The notes under the pieces are model-generated. The model did no database searches and was not told the origin of the DNA. It saw only the letters and a program-made list of their open reading frames with translations. A stretch of DNA of 34,848 nucleotides from Lachnospiraceae bacterium (GTDB taxonomy: Bacteria; Bacillota; Clostridia; Lachnospirales; Lachnospiraceae): the NCBI GenBank assembly GCA_024685495.1, contig JAIKVT010000121.1, positions 1-34,848 of the forward strand. The letters run 5' to 3'. Positions 1 to 8,245 of this stretch are shown piece after piece. Positions within the stretch are counted from its first letter, which is position 1. The number at the start of each line of letters is the position of its first letter. The position numbers were made by a program, and so were the translations under genes.

Positions 1-1
1 T

Positions 2-442
2 AAGGATGAGAAACTTACCTTTGCATCGCAAGAGAGCTTCTGGAAAGATTTTATGAAGGAAGATTTTGATATAGAGGGCTTTCGCGAGTATTACGACACA
101 TTAGTTGACGGACACATTGACATTGAAAAGCTCAAGGCAGAAGGAAAGACGCTTCGCGATGCCTTTAATGAGCCGTATCATGACTATATCAATAATACAC
201 ATTTCATTGGCAGAGTGTTCACAGAAGAAGAACTCTATCAATATGTTGATGAACAAGTTAGGGGTAATCAGGACAAGAAGAAATCTCTGTACGATTTATT
301 AAAGGATTCTTGTCCTGAAGGAATAAATGCAACATTCAGATTCGCAGGAGAGTCTGAAATTTACAGTTTCTATGACTTTATTGATGAGTTCATGAGAAGG
401 TCTAACGACGGGAGAGAAAGAGGTGTGACATATGCAAATTAA
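2..442 (+). CDS. hypothetical protein, 5' end outside the window
   Basis: The frame is open from base 2, so the gene very likely begins before the window; the first internal ATG is at 53. The visible part (about 146 residues) is acidic and rich in Asp, Glu, Phe and Tyr, with no signal peptide or membrane segment, and looks like a soluble helical protein. I do not recognise the family. Its last 11 bases overlap the next gene, so the two are probably co-transcribed and translationally coupled. Confidence 0.6.
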   Translation, partial: KDEKLTFASQESFWKDFMKEDFDIEGFREYYDTLVDGHIDIEKLKAEGKTLRDAFNEPYHDYINNTHFIGRVFTEEELYQYVDEQVRGNQDKKKSLYDLLKDSCPEGINATFRFAGESEIYSFYDFIDEFMRRSNDGRERGVTYAN

Positions 443-1415
443 TCCAATAGCAAGAAATCCATACACATCAATTACAAATAAGAATAGAAATGCTTCAACC
501 GATAGTTTTGTTAGTACTATGGGTAAAGTGTCTGATAATCATTCAAGCTATAGGGTTTATACGAAAAAGGATGATATGCTTTATTCCGGTGGCAATGGTA
601 CGGGACTATCTTTCTATCTGAAGTATGCTGAGGATTCGACCGAGGATAATCCCAAGGTTCTTGCGCGTGGGGTTGATGAAAATGGTAATGAATTTGAACA
701 GACGATAAATGTTAATGATGTTAATCCGAGAAATGCTACCATTATTGAGATGCATGCATTAGAAGCAACTAGTGGTGCGACCAAGAGGAATGGTTTGACA
801 TCGTTACCTATGGGGAGCGAGAATGTCGGGATTAATCAAAGACAGGATTTTATGGCGGCGTTCAAAAAGAATATAGCCGATATGAACTTACTTGGAGAAA
901 AGAAGACAGCTACTGAGTATAGTAAACTACATGATTTTTATGAAAATGTAGGAAATGCTACGACTCGCTCAACATCATCCAACAATGGCAAGAACATAGG
1001 TGTAATGACAATTGGTAATCAAGGATATATTGCGAAATACGCTGACTCATCAACGGACGCAGACCCGGTAATCAAGGTTGGTGACCATGAGGTTCATGTA
1101 AACAATGTTGACCCGAAGAATGCGACCGAGATAGAAATGTTCGCTTTGACTTCATATATGGATGATAAAGGGTTAACGGATAATACGGGAATGAAGTCGT
1201 TTAACAAGATGAGAGCATATTCTAAGCAGGCAGAGTATAACGGATTTATTGACGGAATCGCTGATTCGGATAATGCTTGGTCAATGAGCAGGAACTGGAT
1301 TTCGATTCTTGAAAATGCCGAGGATTCGTATTTTAAGATGTCGGAGAACTATAAACATGGTGTTGACTGTGAGAACTTGATTAGTTCTCTGCTGAGATGG
1401 AACCAGAAATCATAG
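432..1415 (+). CDS. hypothetical protein with an internal duplication
   Basis: This 327-residue protein has no recognised catalytic motif and no classical signal peptide. It contains two copies of a roughly 45-residue module: one around residues 62-112 with the core NVNDVNPRNATIIEMHAL, and one around 199-240 with the core HVNNVDPKNATEIEMFAL. Each is preceded by a KYAEDST or KYADSST segment. I recall related proteins as unannotated genes in Lachnospiraceae, but that is memory, not a search. The ATG at 432 has an AGAGGTG-type ribosome binding site just upstream and lies inside the end of the preceding gene. The duplicated module suggests a binding or structural role. No function is claimed. Confidence 0.65.
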   Translation: MQINPIARNPYTSITNKNRNASTDSFVSTMGKVSDNHSSYRVYTKKDDMLYSGGNGTGLSFYLKYAEDSTEDNPKVLARGVDENGNEFEQTINVNDVNPRNATIIEMHALEATSGATKRNGLTSLPMGSENVGINQRQDFMAAFKKNIADMNLLGEKKTATEYSKLHDFYENVGNATTRSTSSNNGKNIGVMTIGNQGYIAKYADSSTDADPVIKVGDHEVHVNNVDPKNATEIEMFALTSYMDDKGLTDNTGMKSFNKMRAYSKQAEYNGFIDGIADSDNAWSMSRNWISILENAEDSYFKMSENYKHGVDCENLISSLLRWNQKS

Positions 1416-1449
1416 AAACACTAGTGAATTTCTTTTGCTTTTTACAATT

Positions 1450-1578
1450 CTACCGAAATGGGACAGTATATCAAGCCCAAGCGACGAAGTCGTGCTACGC
1501 AGGCTTGACATACCGTCCCTTTTTTCGGTGTGTGGCAGACAAGCAAAATATAGGATAACCATTGCGTGTGTACGCAAT
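1450..1578 (+). repeat. structured two-hairpin repeat, copy A
   Basis: This is the first of two direct copies of the same element (the other is at 4804-4931), about 87% identical by eye. The left arm (from 1452, beginning ACCGAAA) pairs with the right arm (1502-1529, ending TTTCGGT) to make a long stem of about 25 bp. Inside it is a smaller hairpin with stem CGAC / GTCG around a GAA loop. After the big hairpin comes a conserved CAGACAAGCAAAA tract, then a second hairpin, ATTGCGT-gtgt-ACGCAAT (1561-1578). Relative to copy B, the inner stem has changed an A-T pair to G-C with pairing kept. It could be a structured RNA, a folded single-strand DNA site or a small non-autonomous element. Confidence 0.75.
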
Positions 1579-1654
1579 ATTAGTATTCTTACATTCATAA
1601 TAATGAAAAAATATGTATTAAACGTTGGAAAGGTGTATAATATCAATAAAGGAT

Positions 1655-1712
1655 GCAACAAGGAGTTGCTTTATAAATGAAAATGGCTATTAGACAATAT
1701 GGTATTTGTTGA
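1655..1712 (+). other. possible 11-residue leader peptide with a hairpinned SD
   Basis: A small hairpin (GCAAC 1655-1659, GTTGC 1665-1669) holds an AAGGAG Shine-Dalgarno sequence in its loop and 3' arm. An ATG at 1677 follows and opens a short frame of 11 codons ending at 1712. A TATAAT box lies upstream at 1636-1641. This could be a leader peptide or translational control element ahead of the SIR2 gene, but it could also be chance in AT-rich DNA. Confidence 0.25.
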
Positions 1713-1880
1713 TAAAATTTGAAAAAGATTATAATGATTATGTCAATTAGAATTATATCAAGATATAGAGAGGATAATTGACTTTTGTATAAAGAACATC
1801 ATTCTAAACTTGATTTTTGATGTGCAGAGAAAACTTATATGGAAGCCATCTATATAGATACTTTACGAGGAGGACGGATA

Positions 1881-4427
1881 ATGGAGTTAAATGAAGCTAT
1901 ACAACATGCGATTGATGGAGATGCAGTATTGTTCTTAGGTGCAGGATTTTCTTGTGATGGAAAGAATAAAAATGGTGAATCACTTCCTTCTGCAGGTGAA
2001 TTATCTAAAAGGATGTGTAGAGAAATGGGAGTGTCTGAATCGACTGATTTAGCAACAGTAAGTGATATGTATATTGACCATCCTCAATATGGAAAAGGGG
2101 TAAATGAATTAATCAAGTTTTTGAAAAATCAATGCTTATGTTTAAGCGCATCAAATGTGCACAATGTAATAATAGACCTTCCGTGGAAAAGAATTTATAC
2201 GGCAAATTATGATAATATTCCGGAAATATGTTCGCGTAAAAGTGGTATTGAAAGAGAAACGATTACTGCCACATTACCACATAGAAATGTTTCGTATACA
2301 AAAGGAGCAATTGTTCATTTGAATGGATACATCCAGGATGTTACAGAAGAAAGATTCTTTGAAGAATTTAAAATTACAAATTCAAGTTATTTAAGGTCGG
2401 GTTTTTTAGAATCTGAGTGGGCAGGGCAATTTATAAGAGATATTAATACATGTAAGGCAATCATATTTGTTGGGTATTCTATGAAATATGATTTGGAGTT
2501 AAGAAAAGTAATGAGTGATGCTGTTCAGAATAAAGCTATATTTATTGATAGGCACGACATTTCGGAAGAGCAGAAATATATATTTGAAAAATGGGGAACT
2601 TTTTATCCTATTGAAGTCGAGGGCTTAGCCAAAGAAATTGAAGATGTTAGTAAAGTATATAGTGCACCTGAAAGGGTTGTTAAGCTAGATAGTTTAGAGG
2701 AAATACAAATTGATAAGTATCATATGGGTCAAGTGACACCAAATGATGTTGTAAATTTACTTGTTTATGGAAAATGTGACAAGTATGATTTCAGAAAAAG
2801 TGACTACTATTTGGAAAGAAATGAACTTTTAGAAAATGTAAAATCAACATTGCAAAACAAAAAAATATGTTTGCTACATGCAAATCTAGGTAATGGGAAA
2901 TCAATTGCACTGTTCTATTTAATGAGTCAATTGGTTGAAGATTATAGGGTATATGTTGTTGATAATTTAGAAAAAATCCAAGAGGATTTAGAACTCTTGA
3001 AACAGAGAAAGTCCAATAAACATTTAATTGTTGTTGACGACTATGACATGCAAATGTCTTTGTTTAGAGAGTTGGGATATGATTTTGAGGATAATATTAA
3101 AGTTTTGGCATCGTGCAGAACTTCAATGAGTGAAATACTTTTAGATAGTATGATGGATTTATGTGGTATTTCTGATGATTGTATAGGAGTAATCAATATT
3201 GAAATTATCACTGATGACGAAAGAAGAAAGCTAATAAATCTCCTTGACAATTATAATTTGTGGGGGACAAAGACTGCATATAGTAAGACAGAAAAAAATA
3301 AATTAATATTAAAAAAATATAAGAATCGGTTATCATCAATTTTTTATATGTTATTAGAATCAAATGTGATTTCGGATAAATTAAACAACGTTTTAGATGC
3401 AATAAAAAAAGATGAGGTTAAGAAATATTTATATGCACAGGCTGTATGCGACATTTGTAATTTTAAACTGCGTGGTTATGAAATTGCATATTTGTCAGAA
3501 AGTGATTATTCAGAAATTGAAAAGGCATCATCGCTAAAAGACATGAAAGAGGTTTTTGTTAGAACATCAGAGTGTATAGAATTACGTTCAGCTGTCTTCT
3601 CTCAATATTTGATTAAGGAAAACAGAGATTACGAAATGTTGTCGGGTATTTTGATACGTATGTACAAGCGTTCAGTGAATTTGAAAGGATATGAGAGTGA
3701 TAATGTTCGAAAAAAATTGATTTCAAGATCTAATCTGATTGAAGTGTTTGGAGGAAGGAAGAATAATTCTGATTGGAGGCAGAGAGATAAGGATATATAT
3801 GCTTTTTACTGTTCCATACAGAATGATGCGAAAACAAATCCTTTTTTCTGGTTACAATATGCCATTACGGCGTTGAATCTAGAATACTATGTTGATGCGA
3901 AAATATACTTTGAAAATGCATATAGTTATGCTTCTGAATTGGATGGATTTGATTCGTTTCAGCTTGATACACACTATGCAAGATTTTTGCTTGAAGAAAT
4001 ACTGAAGTATGATGAGAAATTTGACTTTGATAAATTTACAAAGGCACATAGACTCTTGATGGATAGTAGTAATGCTGAAATACGATTATCTTATGTGTTA
4101 CGTCAAGTTGGGATATATGGAAAAATAAATCAACAATTTCAAGACGATTTTGGCGCTAATAAAAGAATGGAGTTTATTGCTGATGTAAAAGAAGTTATTA
4201 GTAAATTTGAAGAGTATTTTTCAGCGGTAGAAAAAAAGAAAAAGCAAACGTTTTATTTTGCTGTGGAGAAATCGGTTAGAAAACCATTTAAACGATTTAG
4301 AGATTTATTGTTTGATGTAATCCCATTAGAAGATATTGTAGATTTGGATAAAAGATATAATCATCTTGTATCAAAAAACGATAGAGTTAGAGTTGGAAAA
4401 CGCGATTCTAAAATAAAAAAAGGATAA
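1881..4427 (+). CDS. SIR2-STAND family antiphage-type NADase/ATPase
   Basis: This 848-residue protein starts with a SIR2-like domain: FLGAGFS at residues 18-24, TANYDN with Asn109, VHLNG with His146, and IFVGYSMKYDLEL near 190-205. Asn109 and His146 match in order and spacing the catalytic pair of defence sirtuins such as ThsA and DSR2, which degrade NAD+ during infection. A P-loop (GNGKS, Lys340) and a Walker B-like VVDDYD (386-387) follow, then a long alpha-helical C-terminal part of the kind that senses phage proteins in STAND ATPases. I infer an abortive-infection protein that depletes NAD+ when its sensor is triggered. The start at 1881 is chosen over an in-frame ATG at 1839 because AGGAGG lies 6 bases upstream. 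The gene stands alone between the two structured repeats. The trigger is unknown. Confidence 0.85.
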   Translation: MELNEAIQHAIDGDAVLFLGAGFSCDGKNKNGESLPSAGELSKRMCREMGVSESTDLATVSDMYIDHPQYGKGVNELIKFLKNQCLCLSASNVHNVIIDLPWKRIYTANYDNIPEICSRKSGIERETITATLPHRNVSYTKGAIVHLNGYIQDVTEERFFEEFKITNSSYLRSGFLESEWAGQFIRDINTCKAIIFVGYSMKYDLELRKVMSDAVQNKAIFIDRHDISEEQKYIFEKWGTFYPIEVEGLAKEIEDVSKVYSAPERVVKLDSLEEIQIDKYHMGQVTPNDVVNLLVYGKCDKYDFRKSDYYLERNELLENVKSTLQNKKICLLHANLGNGKSIALFYLMSQLVEDYRVYVVDNLEKIQEDLELLKQRKSNKHLIVVDDYDMQMSLFRELGYDFEDNIKVLASCRTSMSEILLDSMMDLCGISDDCIGVINIEIITDDERRKLINLLDNYNLWGTKTAYSKTEKNKLILKKYKNRLSSIFYMLLESNVISDKLNNVLDAIKKDEVKKYLYAQAVCDICNFKLRGYEIAYLSESDYSEIEKASSLKDMKEVFVRTSECIELRSAVFSQYLIKENRDYEMLSGILIRMYKRSVNLKGYESDNVRKKLISRSNLIEVFGGRKNNSDWRQRDKDIYAFYCSIQNDAKTNPFFWLQYAITALNLEYYVDAKIYFENAYSYASELDGFDSFQLDTHYARFLLEEILKYDEKFDFDKFTKAHRLLMDSSNAEIRLSYVLRQVGIYGKINQQFQDDFGANKRMEFIADVKEVISKFEEYFSAVEKKKKQTFYFAVEKSVRKPFKRFRDLLFDVIPLEDIVDLDKRYNHLVSKNDRVRVGKRDSKIKKG

Positions 4428-4803
4428 ATTCCTTAGGGGAAAATACCAAATATTCATATAGATGATTCTTTGTGATATATAACGGAAAAGGTACTATGAG
4501 AATACTAGGGTTGCACATTGTTGCAACTCCAATTTCTGTATCGAAGTTTTAGATGGTGTAAACCACACCATGAGAAGAAGCTTGTTGAATAATAGTTTTG
4601 AAAGCCTAAAAGACACAGATTTGTGAGTTGGCTGGATATAATTTATATTTCAAGCAAACGCTGACTTGAAAGTAAGCCACCTAAATATCCTTTGAATAAT
4701 AAACCTTTTTATCGAAAACATAGTTGGTTATTACAGTTTAATGTTTTGATGTAATCCGTAAATGTTACAACAATGCTATCGAAAGTTATTGACACATTTG
4801 TGT
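4428..4803. other. intergenic stretch with two small hairpins
   Basis: No gene is supported here. Two compact hairpins are visible: GTTGCA / TGCAAC at 4510-4527, and ATGGTGTaaaccACACCAT at 4553-4571. Neither is followed by a T tract, so they are not convincing terminators. Confidence 0.4.
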
Positions 4804-4931
4804 CTACCGAAAAGGGACAGTATATCAAGCCCAGGCGGCCATGCCGTGCTTCGCAGGCTTGATATACCGTCCCTTTTTCGGTGTGTAGCAGACAAGCAAA
4901 ACAAAGGATTACTATTGCGTCAGTACGCAAA
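4804..4931 (+). repeat. structured two-hairpin repeat, copy B
   Basis: This is the second direct copy of the element at 1450-1578, and it brackets the SIR2 gene from the other side. The long stem pairs an arm starting ACCGAAAAGGGAC at 4806 with one ending GTCCCTTTTTCGGT. The A-C mismatch of copy A is repaired here (TATATCAAGCC with GGCTTGATATA). The inner hairpin stem reads CGGC / GCCG around CAT, where copy A has CGAC / GTCG around GAA. The tail hairpin is TTGCGT-cagt-ACGCAA (4915-4930). The element ends 20 bases before the start of the HTH gene. Confidence 0.75.
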
Positions 4932-4943
4932 GCGTGATATTAT
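4915..4943 (+). promoter_or_regulatory. candidate promoter with a palindrome in the spacer
   Basis: TTGCGT (4915-4920) and TATTAT (4938-4943) are 17 bases apart, and transcription would start almost at the ATG at 4951. The -35-like hexamer is also the left arm of the TTGCGT / ACGCAA palindrome, so a protein bound there would block the promoter. No good SD precedes the ATG, which fits a nearly leaderless message. This is an inference from spacing only. Confidence 0.35.
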
Positions 4944-4950
4944 AAAATGT

Positions 4951-5160
4951 ATGAATACGCAAGAAGAATTGATTGAATTAAAAGAAAAAAGTGGATTAAG
5001 TTTAAAAAAGCTCTCGGATTATTTCGGCATCCCTTACCGTACATTGCAGGATTGGTATTATGGGAATCGTAAGATGCCGGAGTATTTGTTACGCCTTATG
5101 ATTTATAAGATGGAGATGGAGAAATTGTTGAATGATAAAAAGGAGGATGCTCCGGAATGA
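4951..5160 (+). CDS. small HTH DNA-binding protein
   Basis: This 69-residue protein has a helix-turn-helix of Xre-like character at about residues 15-42 (GLSLKKLSDYFGIPYRTLQDWY), then a short basic and acidic tail. It overlaps the next gene by four bases (ATGA at 5157-5160), so the two are translationally coupled. The likely role is an autoregulator or partner of the AlbA/ATPase protein. The start at 4951 is taken because the frame further upstream is only the structured repeat. No strong SD is visible before it. Confidence 0.7.
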   Translation: MNTQEELIELKEKSGLSLKKLSDYFGIPYRTLQDWYYGNRKMPEYLLRLMIYKMEMEKLLNDKKEDAPE

Positions 5161-6737
5161 AGACAGAAAAAGAAATACGTGAATTACTCCTACGGGGAGA
5201 GAAAGCTGATCTGGAGTGTAAAACCGCAGAAAGAAAGACGCCTAAATCCATATACGAATCTTATTCAGCTTTTGCAAATACAAATGGTGGAATAATTCTT
5301 CTTGGTGTAAGCGAAGATAAATATGCAGAGATGCCTCAAAAAAAGTATGTTTTATCCGGTGTAGAGAATACTGATAAGATTATTACAGATTTTTGGAATA
5401 CTATAAACGGAAATAAAGTTAATGCTAACATTCTTAAGGATGAAGATGTTTATTCATTTGACATTGACGGCGTGCAGCTTGTCGTTATTGAGGTTCCACG
5501 AGCAGATTATGTGACACGACCGGTTTATATTGGTGATAATCCATTTAAGGGTTCTTTTAAGAGGAATCATGAGGGCGATTATCACTGTGCACAGGCTGAA
5601 GTTCGGGCAATGATTCGTGATGAGAATGAAGGCGGAAACGACGGCTTAATAATGGAGAATTATACAATGGACGATATAGATGATAATACACTCCATCAAT
5701 ATCGGAATCGATTTCGTGTTGTAAATGAGGATAATGTCTGGAATAATTTGGAGGATAAAGAGTTCCTTGAAATGTTAGGAGGATATCGCTACGACCGCCA
5801 AAAGAAGGTGGAAGGACTTACTTTAGCCGGATTACTGATGTTTGGAAAAGGATATCCTATTCGTGATAAGTTTGATATGATCAATATGGACTATCGAGAA
5901 GAAACGGATGTAAATTTTGATGTTCGTTGGAATGACCGAATAACATATGATGGAACATGGGAAAACAATCTGTATACTTTTATTCAGAAGGTAATGCCCA
6001 AATTGACATCAGAGCTTCCTAGACCTTTTAAGCTAGAAGGTGTACTTCGCGAAGATGATACACCTCAACATAAGGCATGTCGTGAGGCAATGATTAATAT
6101 GATTATACACGCAGATTTTCAAGGAGAAGGGACACTTAAGGTTATAAAGCGTTCAGATGCATTTGAATTTTCAAATCCGGGAACACTAAAACTTCCTAAA
6201 GAGCTTATCTATAAAGGTGGTAACTCTAAAGCAAGAAACCCAAAGATGCAGACGATGCTTCGAATGATAGGGTATGGAGATACTGCGGGATCTGGTTTTC
6301 CCACCATACTATCAGCTTGGAGCGAAAAGAATTGGCCTGAACCGGAACTTTTCGAGGATACTGTTCTAAATCAGGTAACACTAACATTGAAGCATGAGCT
6401 TGGCAAAGAATCTATCAGAGAAAACAATTCAACTACCAAAGAAACTGCTACAGCTACTAAAGAAAATGGTACAACTACCAAAGAAACTGCTAAAAAAACG
6501 GTTGGAACTACCAAAGAAACGAAAAAGACTACCAAAGAAAATACGAAAGAAGTGGCCGAGAGAATTATGGAAATTCTAAGGGAAAATCCGAAAAAGTCAG
6601 CGAAGGAAATTGCTGACTATGTAGGGATGACACCAGATGGAGTTCGTTATCATTTAAATAAACTAAAGAAGGAAGGGTTACTACATCACAAAGGGCCAAC
6701 AAAAGGCGGTTATTGGTTAATTGACAAAGACAGATAG
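5157..6737 (+). CDS. AlbA_2/Schlafen-like DNA-binding protein with ATPase-like half and winged helix
   Basis: This 526-residue protein has an N-terminal AlbA_2 (Schlafen-like) domain (about residues 12-130; DLECKTA, then AFANTNGGIILLGVSED). A HATPase_4-like region follows at about 300-385 (REAMINMIIHADF, EFSNPGTL, GYGDTAGSGFPTI). Residues about 421-458 are a low-complexity linker of repeated TTKE/KKT units. A C-terminal winged helix (about 460-526; AKEIADYVGMTPDGVRYHLN) ends the protein. The architecture is often annotated as RecG-like helicase or transcriptional regulator, but no helicase motor is present. A DNA-binding regulatory or defence role with the small HTH partner is inferred. A decayed paralogue lies at 20781-21308. 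Confidence 0.8.
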   Translation: MKTEKEIRELLLRGEKADLECKTAERKTPKSIYESYSAFANTNGGIILLGVSEDKYAEMPQKKYVLSGVENTDKIITDFWNTINGNKVNANILKDEDVYSFDIDGVQLVVIEVPRADYVTRPVYIGDNPFKGSFKRNHEGDYHCAQAEVRAMIRDENEGGNDGLIMENYTMDDIDDNTLHQYRNRFRVVNEDNVWNNLEDKEFLEMLGGYRYDRQKKVEGLTLAGLLMFGKGYPIRDKFDMINMDYREETDVNFDVRWNDRITYDGTWENNLYTFIQKVMPKLTSELPRPFKLEGVLREDDTPQHKACREAMINMIIHADFQGEGTLKVIKRSDAFEFSNPGTLKLPKELIYKGGNSKARNPKMQTMLRMIGYGDTAGSGFPTILSAWSEKNWPEPELFEDTVLNQVTLTLKHELGKESIRENNSTTKETATATKENGTTTKETAKKTVGTTKETKKTTKENTKEVAERIMEILRENPKKSAKEIADYVGMTPDGVRYHLNKLKKEGLLHHKGPTKGGYWLIDKDR

Positions 6738-6830
6738 ATAATGCTAGGGTTAATTCCTTAGACAAGGTTGGGAATTGATGTATAAATGATGGGACAAAAG
6801 AAATTACAGAAAGTAGAGAGTTAGTATAGT

Positions 6831-7568
6831 ATGGCTACAGCAAAAAAACCAAAGAAACGAAGACGTCGGCTAATGAATAAGCGTTCAGTAGTAGATAGTG
6901 CAGTAAGGAATGCGGCATCGCTTTCTGATGGTTGTAATCCAGAACTTGTTATCGGGGCTGAATTTGATGGCATTTTTGAAATGCCTATTATTAAGAAACC
7001 AAAGAAATACGTTATACCTAAGAATCTTGTTCCGTTTAGCAAGATGGAGAAAGCAGATAAAAAGTCATTTGCTGTGTGCGAATACGAGAATGACGTGGAA
7101 TTTAAGGATTTACTTGTTAATCCAGATGAGTATATTGAAATACTAAAGCAATATCAAGGGTTCATATCGCCTGATTGTTCTGTTTATAGAGACATGCCGC
7201 TTGCAATACAGATTACGAATATTTATCGCAGTCGTGCAATTGGCTATTGTTTTCAGAAACACGGAGTATATGTAGTTCCTTGTGTAAGATGGGGAGATGA
7301 AAGAACCTATACAAGAAAATTCCTTCCCGAGAAAATTGCTTTTAGCGGAGTTGAGAAGAACTCTATTGTTTCAGTTGGTAGCTATGGACAGTTGAAGGAT
7401 AGAGTAAATAGATATTATTTTGAAGCAGGCATGGATGCCATGATGGAAGAATTGGAGCCGGAAATAGTACTCGTTTATAGTAAAATGCCGGATTATATAG
7501 AAGAAGAATATCCGAAAACCAGATTTGTAGAGTATCCTGATTGGACCAGTATCGTGAGGAATAATTAA
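6831..7568 (+). CDS. DUF4417-type protein
   Basis: This 245-residue protein starts with a basic tail (KKPKKRRRRL). Residues about 90-215 resemble DUF4417: GFISPDCSVYRDMPLAIQ, then NIYRSRAIGYCFQKHG and VPCVRWGDERT. The biochemical role of DUF4417 is not established as far as I know. I recall that it often occurs on phages and mobile elements, near transposon or toxin genes. The stop codon shares a base with the start of the next gene, so the two belong to one transcript. Assignment is by motif memory. Confidence 0.7.
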   Translation: MATAKKPKKRRRRLMNKRSVVDSAVRNAASLSDGCNPELVIGAEFDGIFEMPIIKKPKKYVIPKNLVPFSKMEKADKKSFAVCEYENDVEFKDLLVNPDEYIEILKQYQGFISPDCSVYRDMPLAIQITNIYRSRAIGYCFQKHGVYVVPCVRWGDERTYTRKFLPEKIAFSGVEKNSIVSVGSYGQLKDRVNRYYFEAGMDAMMEELEPEIVLVYSKMPDYIEEEYPKTRFVEYPDWTSIVRNN

Positions 7569-7996
7569 TGGGAGCGGGACAGAGTGATTTATACAAGGGA
7601 ACTTATGGAGATGATGTAGGTAACATCCCGAGTGAAGTGTCGGGTATATCAATGCCTAATCACAAAAATGCAGTTACACCAGAGGAAAAGTTTATAAATT
7701 ACTCATTAAATCCTAATAATCCTAATGCGAAGGGAAAAGCAGAAGCATATGAAAGGGCGCTGGGATTTAATAGAAACAATGCGCAGGAGCTTATTCGTCA
7801 AATTGAGGGAGCAGTAAAAAACGAAAGCGTAAGCCCTATTAGTATTTCTAAGACGGAGTTTGGAGCTAAGTATAAATACCGAATTCCGGTAAAGGGTGAA
7901 AATGGGCAAATCAAGAATGTTATTGCTGTTTATCAGATTGATAAAGGGAGTCAAATTCCAAGAATGATAACAAATTATGTGGAGAAAAAGCGATGA
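7568..7996 (+). CDS. possible toxin-type domain protein (DUF6883-like)
   Basis: This 142-residue protein has a Gly/Ser-rich start and then a compact domain: EEKFINYSLNPNNPNAKGKAEAY, LGFNRNNAQELIRQI, and a beta-rich YKYRIPVKGENGQ segment. The order resembles DUF6883, a domain I recall at the C-termini of polymorphic toxins and as stand-alone genes. There is no signal peptide. The start overlaps the previous stop by one base, and the end overlaps the next ATG by four bases, so translation of all three is linked. A toxin role is inference. The small acidic next gene would be the natural antidote. Confidence 0.55.
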   Translation: MGAGQSDLYKGTYGDDVGNIPSEVSGISMPNHKNAVTPEEKFINYSLNPNNPNAKGKAEAYERALGFNRNNAQELIRQIEGAVKNESVSPISISKTEFGAKYKYRIPVKGENGQIKNVIAVYQIDKGSQIPRMITNYVEKKR

Positions 7997-8181
7997 TTAA
8001 AGAAAATGATAGAGTAAAAACACTGGTAGAAAAAGAAGGATTTCCTGTGGGTACAATGGGTGTTGTGGTTAGTGTTTATTCTGAAGGGACTCAGTGTGAA
8101 GTGGAGGTATGGGATGCAGACGAATACCCTGTTGACGTAGTGACTTATAGTGTTGATGAGATTGAGAGCGTTGAAGAATAG
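7993..8181 (+). CDS. small DUF4926-like protein, possible immunity partner
   Basis: This 62-residue acidic protein is a predicted small beta-barrel: IKENDRVKTLVEKEGFPVGTMGVVVSVY, then CEVEVWD and the closing TYSVDEIESVEE. The pattern (start of a barrel, a GTVV-like strand, a final EI/DL strand) fits DUF4926, which often lies next to DUF6883-type genes. The ATGA overlap with the preceding gene suggests the two products are made in fixed ratio, as in toxin-antitoxin or toxin-immunity pairs. Function is inferred. Confidence 0.6.
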   Translation: MIKENDRVKTLVEKEGFPVGTMGVVVSVYSEGTQCEVEVWDADEYPVDVVTYSVDEIESVEE

Positions 8182-8245
8182 GATGAGTGATTCGGAGTGA
8201 TAGTTGTTTTTGGCGATGTACAGGTAATAGAATAGGGGCATAGAA

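Noticed and set aside
1450-4931. Integron attC sites or an IS with terminal repeats
   Set aside because: No integron integrase or transposase is present, the copies are direct rather than inverted, and no target-site duplication is visible.
4762-4950. N-terminal extension of the HTH protein to 4762
   Set aside because: That stretch is the structured repeat read as protein, and the HTH fold starts right after the ATG at 4951.
6394-6579. Lys/Leu/Pro-rich frame inside the AlbA gene
   Set aside because: It arises from the repetitive linker read in another frame.
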